From Winogradskyella alexanderae (lineage in GTDB: Bacteria > Bacteroidota > Bacteroidia > Flavobacteriales > Flavobacteriaceae): DNA of 64,000 nucleotides. The position numbers and the translations under genes were made by a program. This document shows, in pieces, positions 59,890-64,000 of the stretch. Within the stretch, counting starts at the first letter, position 1, and the number at the start of each line of letters is the position of its first letter. Location of the stretch: the NCBI RefSeq assembly GCF_020166335.1, contig NZ_JAIUJR010000002.1, positions 248,001-312,000 on the forward strand, given 5' to 3'. A model generated the notes under the pieces. It searched no databases and was not told where the DNA came from. It saw only the letters and a program-made list of their open reading frames with translations.

Positions 59890-61140
59890 ATGAAAAAATT
59901 GGTGATATTAGGTGCAGGAACGGCCGGAACAATGATGGCCAACCACCTAGTAAAAAAGCTACCAAAGAAAGAGTGGCAAATTACAATTGTAGATCAATAT
60001 AAAACACATTATTACCAACCCGGATTTTTATTTCTACCCTTTGATACCTACACAGAAGAACAGGTAAAAAAAACAGGTAAGAAGTTTATTCCCAAAGGTG
60101 TTAATTATATTCAGAAAAAAATTGAATTAATTAAACCTGAAACCAATAAAGTTGAGTTGGAAAATAACGAAAGTATTGACTATGACATCCTAATTGTCGC
60201 TACTGGATCTAAAACAGCTCCCGACGAAACAGATGGCTTATTAGGCCCACTATGGCGTAAAGATATTTTTGATTTTTACACTTTTGAAGGCGCCAAAGCA
60301 CTAAGAGACAAGTTACGTACTTGGGAAGGTGGCAAAATGGTGGTTCATATTACGGAAATGCCAATTAAATGTCCTGTCGCACCTTTGGAATTTGCATTCT
60401 TGGCAGATACTTTTTTTAAGAAAAAAGGTATGCGCGACAAGGTTGAAATAACCTATGTAACACCTCTTGATGGTGCCTTTACCAAACCAACTTGTACTAA
60501 AGCATTAAATTATCTTTTGGAAGAAAAGAACATTAAGATTGAAACAGACTTTGCCATAATGGAGGTTGATAATGATAAGAAAGTGATTGTAGATTATGTA
60601 GATCGTGAAATTCCTTTTGATTTATTGGTTACGGTACCTACAAATATGGGTGATGAAGTTATAGAACGCTCTGGTTTAGGCGATGATTTAAATTTTATTC
60701 CAACCCATAAACACACCTTACAGTCTAAGGAACACAAGAATATTTTTGTGATTGGCGATGCAACGGATGTACCTGCCTCAAAAGCAGGGTCTGTTGCCCA
60801 TTTCCAGGCAGAAACACTTACGGATAATATTATTTTGTTCACAAAAGGCTTCAAGCTAAAACAAGAATTTGACGGTCATGCCAACTGTTTTATAGAAACA
60901 GGTGACAATAAAGCACTCTTAATAGATTTCAATTATGACCAGGAACCAGTACACGGAACATTCCCATTTGCCAAAATTGGCCCATTAAAATTGTTAAAAG
61001 AAAGTGTTTTTAATCATTGGGGAAAATTAGCTTTTAGATGGATATATTGGAATATGCTATTAAAAGGCATACCTATTCCATTTGTTGGCAGAAACATGAG
61101 TTTCAAAGGAAAAATATTTGACATAAAAGAAAATAACTAA
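59890..61140 (+). CDS. Sulfide:quinone oxidoreductase family flavoprotein
   Basis: 416 residues. FAD motif GAGTAG at 8-13, second ATG motif VATGSK at 103-108 and FAD tail GDATDVPASKAGSVAHFQ at 289-306. Cysteines C161 (MPIKCPVAPLE) and C333 (FDGHANCF) align with the two that bridge sulfur in SQR enzymes. A third SQR cysteine found in some types near 124 is missing, while C202 is extra. The amphipathic C-terminus (WIYWNMLLKGIPIPF) suits membrane docking. Oxidises sulfide to sulfane sulfur, passing electrons to quinone. First gene of a sulfur-relay operon. Confidence 0.86.
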   Translation: MKKLVILGAGTAGTMMANHLVKKLPKKEWQITIVDQYKTHYYQPGFLFLPFDTYTEEQVKKTGKKFIPKGVNYIQKKIELIKPETNKVELENNESIDYDILIVATGSKTAPDETDGLLGPLWRKDIFDFYTFEGAKALRDKLRTWEGGKMVVHITEMPIKCPVAPLEFAFLADTFFKKKGMRDKVEITYVTPLDGAFTKPTCTKALNYLLEEKNIKIETDFAIMEVDNDKKVIVDYVDREIPFDLLVTVPTNMGDEVIERSGLGDDLNFIPTHKHTLQSKEHKNIFVIGDATDVPASKAGSVAHFQAETLTDNIILFTKGFKLKQEFDGHANCFIETGDNKALLIDFNYDQEPVHGTFPFAKIGPLKLLKESVFNHWGKLAFRWIYWNMLLKGIPIPFVGRNMSFKGKIFDIKENN

Positions 61141-61155
61141 TAAATAATACTGAAC

Positions 61156-61464
61156 ATGAAAAAATTAATTGCAAATAGAGAAATCGATGTTAACGAAGAA
61201 GGATACCTTCTCGATTTTAACCAGTGGGATAAAGAAATAGGAACTTATATTGCTAACGAATGTAACGTTTCTATGACCGATAAACATTGGGAAGTAATTG
61301 ATTATCTTCAAGACAAACACCATAAAGAAGAGGCTCTTTCTATAAGAGGTATCAAAAAGAGTGGTGTGATTAACATTAAGGAGTTTTACAATCTTTTTCC
61401 TGGAGGACCACTAAAAATTTCAACTAAAATAGCTGGTATTCCTAAACCAAAAAGCTGTATTTAA
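61156..61464 (+). CDS. TusE/DsrC/DsvC-family sulfur carrier
   Basis: 102 residues. WDKEIGTYIANE and HWEVIDYLQD in the body; the C-terminal arm LFPGGPLKISTKIAGIPKPKSCI has the penultimate reactive cysteine C101. The second DsrC cysteine, normally eleven residues earlier, is replaced (Thr at that position), so it resembles TusE-like one-cysteine carriers rather than dissimilatory DsrC. Likely accepts sulfur released by SQR. 15 nt after the SQR gene. Confidence 0.9.
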   Translation: MKKLIANREIDVNEEGYLLDFNQWDKEIGTYIANECNVSMTDKHWEVIDYLQDKHHKEEALSIRGIKKSGVINIKEFYNLFPGGPLKISTKIAGIPKPKSCI

Positions 61465-61496
61465 ATAGCGTCTCTAACCTAAAAAAACAACAAATT

Positions 61497-61970
61497 ATGA
61501 GCACAAAAGTTAAAAAAATGCTTTTCATATTATCCAAAGCTACAATTGAGAATGTTTATGCTGCATTTGTAATGGCAAACGGCGCACGTATGGAAGGTAT
61601 CGAGTCTGAAATATTCTTCACATTCTTTGGTTTAGAAGCTATTCAGAAGAAAAAACTAGAAAATCTCCACGTAGCAACCGTAGGAAATCCAGCAATGCAC
61701 ATCCCTACCATGCTAGGTGGGCTACCAGGCGTTGAAGCATTAGCGACAAAGATGATGAAAAAAGAAATGGAAAAACTAGATATGCCTCCTGTTGGGGAAT
61801 TTTTAGAAATTCTTTCCGATTCTGGCTGTAAGCTTTGGGGATGTAAGTTGGCAGTAGACATGTTCCATCTTGAGAGAGAAGATTTCATAGACGAACTTGA
61901 TGGCATAATTACTATTGGTGATTTCTACAGTCGTGCAGATCAAGAAGGTACCCATCTTCTTTTCATCTAA
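61497..61970 (+). CDS. DsrE/DsrF/DsrH-like sulfurtransferase family protein
   Basis: 157 residues. KMLFILSKATIENVYAAFVMANGARMEG opens the DsrE-like fold; the cysteine loop LSDSGCKLWGCKLAVDM near 107-123 has two cysteines five apart where DsrE2-type proteins hold their active cysteine. DGIITIGDFYSRA follows. Probably transfers persulfide sulfur with the TusE-like protein. Last gene of the operon; a terminator follows. Confidence 0.88.
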   Translation: MSTKVKKMLFILSKATIENVYAAFVMANGARMEGIESEIFFTFFGLEAIQKKKLENLHVATVGNPAMHIPTMLGGLPGVEALATKMMKKEMEKLDMPPVGEFLEILSDSGCKLWGCKLAVDMFHLEREDFIDELDGIITIGDFYSRADQEGTHLLFI

Positions 61971-62014
61971 AAAATTTTAGCACTAGTTTAAGATTAGTGT
62001 GAACATGACGTCTT

Positions 62015-62047
62015 AATGCGGTGATCTCTTAAAGGTATCATCGCATT
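62015..62047. terminator. Terminator between sulfur operon and porP
   Basis: 11-bp stem AATGCGGTGAT/ATCATCGCATT (one G-T pair), 11-nt loop, then TT. A smaller hairpin CACTA/TAGTG at 61981-62000 precedes it. Lies between convergent genes. Confidence 0.75.
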
Positions 62048-62052
62048 TTGAT

Positions 62053-63054
62053 TTAGCGTTTTCTGCTTCGATCCGTATCACAGCGTCTGCAACGCGATAA
62101 ATAAGTAACCGAAACCTCGTAAACACCATCTGTACGACCAATGCCAGAAGTATTTATATCATAAGATAAACCAAACCTAAACTCTTTATACTCCAAGCCT
62201 AAAAAGGCATTAATAGAGGTTAGCAAATGGCTGTTCTCATCATTCTTTGCTGGATTTGTTGCAGCCGTAACACCAATTAAAAATTCATTAACCTGAAACA
62301 AAGAACCAACATCCAAACGGTTATATTGACCTTGCTGCATGTAATTGGCTGTCAACATAATACTATAATCATTCAAAAATGGAAATCTATAATTCCCATG
62401 TACTGAAAAGAAAATATCCAAAGGCAAGTTTTCGCCATCCACAAATGAAATGTTAGGCGTATTTAAATGCTTAGCGGTAAATCCAAACCAATACGTTTTG
62501 CCGTTAAACTCACCTTTCTCAAAAACAAAACCACTCGAAATATCTGCAAAAAATACATTTTCAATATTGTTACTCAAAGGATCTACCGAAGTAGGTGCTA
62601 TGACTCCTGTATTGATGTTAATCTGGTCTGCTAAAGTCAGGCTTCTAAACCGAATATCTTTAAAACCAAAACCAACCTCAATTGCGGGTCTAAAAAACCA
62701 ACCACCATTAAGGTTTACGCGATGCGCATAATTTGCATTGAGCTGATAGAAATTGTAATTATTAAAAGATTCGTGTTGCCACAAGGCACTTATTCCAATT
62801 CCAAATCCTAAACTTGGACCATAATCAAAAGACTTATTTGCGTATGCGTATTGCGTATTAATGCGCAGGTTTAGATTTGGCCATTGTGTTCTACTCAGCA
62901 CACCAGCACTAATGCGGTCGTTATCTTCAAATCCGGAAAATGCTGGATTTATCGTTTCTTGAACATAGTTGGACTGTGTAAAAATTGGATCTTGTGCCGA
63001 GACAGACCAAATACCAAAACCAAATACCAAGAGGGTTAAATATCTAAACTTCAT
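62053..63054 (-). CDS. PorP/SprF family type IX secretion outer-membrane protein
   Basis: 333 residues from the ATG at 63054; the longer frame to 63198 runs into the upstream gene and hides the signal peptide. Signal peptide (MKFRYLTLLVFGFGIWSVSAQ) followed by DPIFTQSNYVQETINPAFSG, the typical PorP/SprF start (PxFTQYMxxxxxxNPA). The rest is beta-barrel-like. SprF-type proteins help export partner SprB-like surface proteins. It lies 7 nt downstream of a gliding-motility C-terminal protein, the usual pairing. Confidence 0.92.
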   Translation of the reverse strand: MKFRYLTLLVFGFGIWSVSAQDPIFTQSNYVQETINPAFSGFEDNDRISAGVLSRTQWPNLNLRINTQYAYANKSFDYGPSLGFGIGISALWQHESFNNYNFYQLNANYAHRVNLNGGWFFRPAIEVGFGFKDIRFRSLTLADQININTGVIAPTSVDPLSNNIENVFFADISSGFVFEKGEFNGKTYWFGFTAKHLNTPNISFVDGENLPLDIFFSVHGNYRFPFLNDYSIMLTANYMQQGQYNRLDVGSLFQVNEFLIGVTAATNPAKNDENSHLLTSINAFLGLEYKEFRFGLSYDINTSGIGRTDGVYEVSVTYLSRCRRCDTDRSRKR

Positions 63055-63061
63055 GTTTGAT

Positions 63062-64000
63062 CTATCTGATAAATACAAAGGCACCTTGTTTTTTAACTTC
63101 GTCACCATAGAATGTTTTTGCAGTGAAGGTGTAATAGTAATTACCGTTTTCTGCAACTTCATCTTTAATCTTACCATCCCAACCGCGAAGATTTTCACCA
63201 GACTCCGAATAAATTAAACTTCCCCAAGTATCGAAGATGTTCAGTTCCAGCGTATTCAATCCCCTAAACACTGGACCAAAATAATCATTAAGCCCATCCT
63301 CATTTGGTGTAAATGCATCTGGCATAACCAATTTGTAGCCTTCTTCTACAACAAGAGTAATAATACGTTCGTAAACACAACCAAAAGGATATGTAACGCG
63401 TTGGGTAACGATATAACTACCTACCTCTAAATAGGTATGGATAGGATTCTCTTCCGACGAAAAACTACCATCTCCAAAATCCCAAAGGATACTTTCAAAG
63501 TCACCAGTTGCAGTATTCGTGAATTCTATAGGATCTTGGATGGCATAAACTCCAAAATTCAAGAAGCCAAACGATGACACATCAAAATCAGGTTCACCTA
63601 ATACTGGTATTTCAATACTAAGGCTAAAATTAGTCATACAGCCTTGACTATCGGTTACTTCTAACATTACCAACCCATTTTCATCGGTTGTCATCATTTC
63701 ATTGTTAACACCACTAACTGTACCGCTAGACCAAGTATATTGAAATGGTGGCACGCCACCACTGGCCACAGCCATAAATGATTGTGCTATAGATCGGGTT
63801 TCGCAATCTACTTCCGTTTGGGTTTGAACATCTAAAACCAATGGGGCAAACCGATTAACCTCCCAACTACCTTCAATGTCACAGCCATTAGCATCGATAA
63901 CACTGACCACATACGTGCCTGGTGGAATAGCATCCAAATCTTCCGAAGACGCACCATTAGACCAGGAAATTGTAAATGGTGGCGTTCCACCTTCAATCAA
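63062..64000 (-). CDS. SprB-like repeat protein with gliding-motility C-terminal (T9SS type B) domain, partial
   Basis: The last 312 residues of a larger protein; the 5' part lies beyond the right edge. Visible are SprB-like repeats (GGTPPFTISWSNGASSEDL, GGVPPFQYTWSSG), a PKD domain (WDFGDGSFSSEENPIHTY), and the terminal sorting domain with MPDAFTPNEDGLNDYFGPV and NYYYTFTAKTFYGDEVKKQG. The domain directs export by the type IX system and attachment or release at the cell surface. Likely an adhesin of the gliding machinery or a related surface protein. Confidence 0.92.
   Translation of the reverse strand: MIEGGTPPFTISWSNGASSEDLDAIPPGTYVVSVIDANGCDIEGSWEVNRFAPLVLDVQTQTEVDCETRSIAQSFMAVASGGVPPFQYTWSSGTVSGVNNEMMTTDENGLVMLEVTDSQGCMTNFSLSIEIPVLGEPDFDVSSFGFLNFGVYAIQDPIEFTNTATGDFESILWDFGDGSFSSEENPIHTYLEVGSYIVTQRVTYPFGCVYERIITLVVEEGYKLVMPDAFTPNEDGLNDYFGPVFRGLNTLELNIFDTWGSLIYSESGENLRGWDGKIKDEVAENGNYYYTFTAKTFYGDEVKKQGAFVFIR

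Noticed and set aside
63055..63198. N-terminal extension of PorP/SprF into the upstream gene
   Set aside because: It overlaps the conserved C-terminal sorting domain of the neighbour in another frame and precedes a standard signal peptide at 63054.
1..64000. CRISPR arrays, insertion sequences, prophage, toxin-antitoxin or restriction genes
   Set aside because: None found: no spaced direct-repeat array, no transposase or integrase motif, and gene order is operon-like throughout.

Overview
The window looks like chromosomal DNA of a marine Flavobacteriaceae bacterium (Bacteroidota). The DNA is AT-rich. Promoters are of the Bacteroidota type (TAnnTTTG -7 boxes, for example before the tRNA and HU genes). 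Family-level markers include a PorP/SprF protein beside a gliding-motility C-terminal (type IX secretion) protein, DUF4290, DUF493, a Lacal_2735-type protein, a bacillithiol gene and a green-type proteorhodopsin paired with a Blh carotene oxygenase. The genus cannot be fixed from sequence reading alone. I see no CRISPR array, insertion sequence or prophage.

Layout. 1-9.3 kb: partial bshB1, an SLC13 transporter with PEP carboxykinase, a DUF2490 protein, a trans-sulfuration enzyme, divergent blh/rhodopsin, and a MATE exporter. 9.5-14.9 kb (minus strand): small membrane proteins, two microproteins, a large CcsBA haem-export fusion and MscL. 14.9-20.7 kb: a plus-strand run with KdsC-like phosphatase, UbiA prenyltransferase, Maf, MscS-like and CorA proteins. 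20.8-25.3 kb: secreted PIG-L deacetylase, a 37-residue membrane protein and a sodium symporter. 26.3-29.3 kb: arsenic operon arsR-arsM-arsC-acr3. 29.3-43.3 kb: a dense light/DNA-repair cluster with four cryptochrome/photolyase family proteins, a TetR-type regulator, an ABC1 kinase, folE, DUF2256, TIGR03643, TspO, GPx, two SDR proteins and SRPBCC. 43.5-52.2 kb: housekeeping (murA, recQ, fmt, HU, yqgE). 52.3-62 kb: tRNA-Met, a CBS protein, a four-subunit 2-oxoacid:ferredoxin oxidoreductase, a FadL-type porin, and an SQR-TusE-DsrE sulfur operon. 62-64 kb: PorP/SprF and a partial gliding-motility protein.

How the genes work together. The most striking pattern is regulatory. Six promoters (before the SLC13 gene, CBS gene, ferredoxin/Kor operon, ArsC-fold gene, FadL gene and SQR operon) carry the same 14-bp palindrome, ATGA[C/T]-N4-[A/G]TCAT, one copy having a mismatch. 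In every case it is centred exactly 29.5 bp upstream of the T of a TAnnTTT[A/G] -7 box. This is the geometry of a class II Crp/Fnr-type activator and suggests one regulon joining anion uptake, ferredoxin-linked 2-oxoacid metabolism and sulfur handling. A second shared signal, GTTTAAC-N14-GTTAAAC at a fixed distance from the -7 box, stands before both halves of the photolyase cluster and probably binds the TetR-type protein encoded there. Two of the four photolyase-family proteins have lost residues normally considered essential: the iron-sulfur cysteines in one, the FAD-facing Asn and Trp residues in the other.
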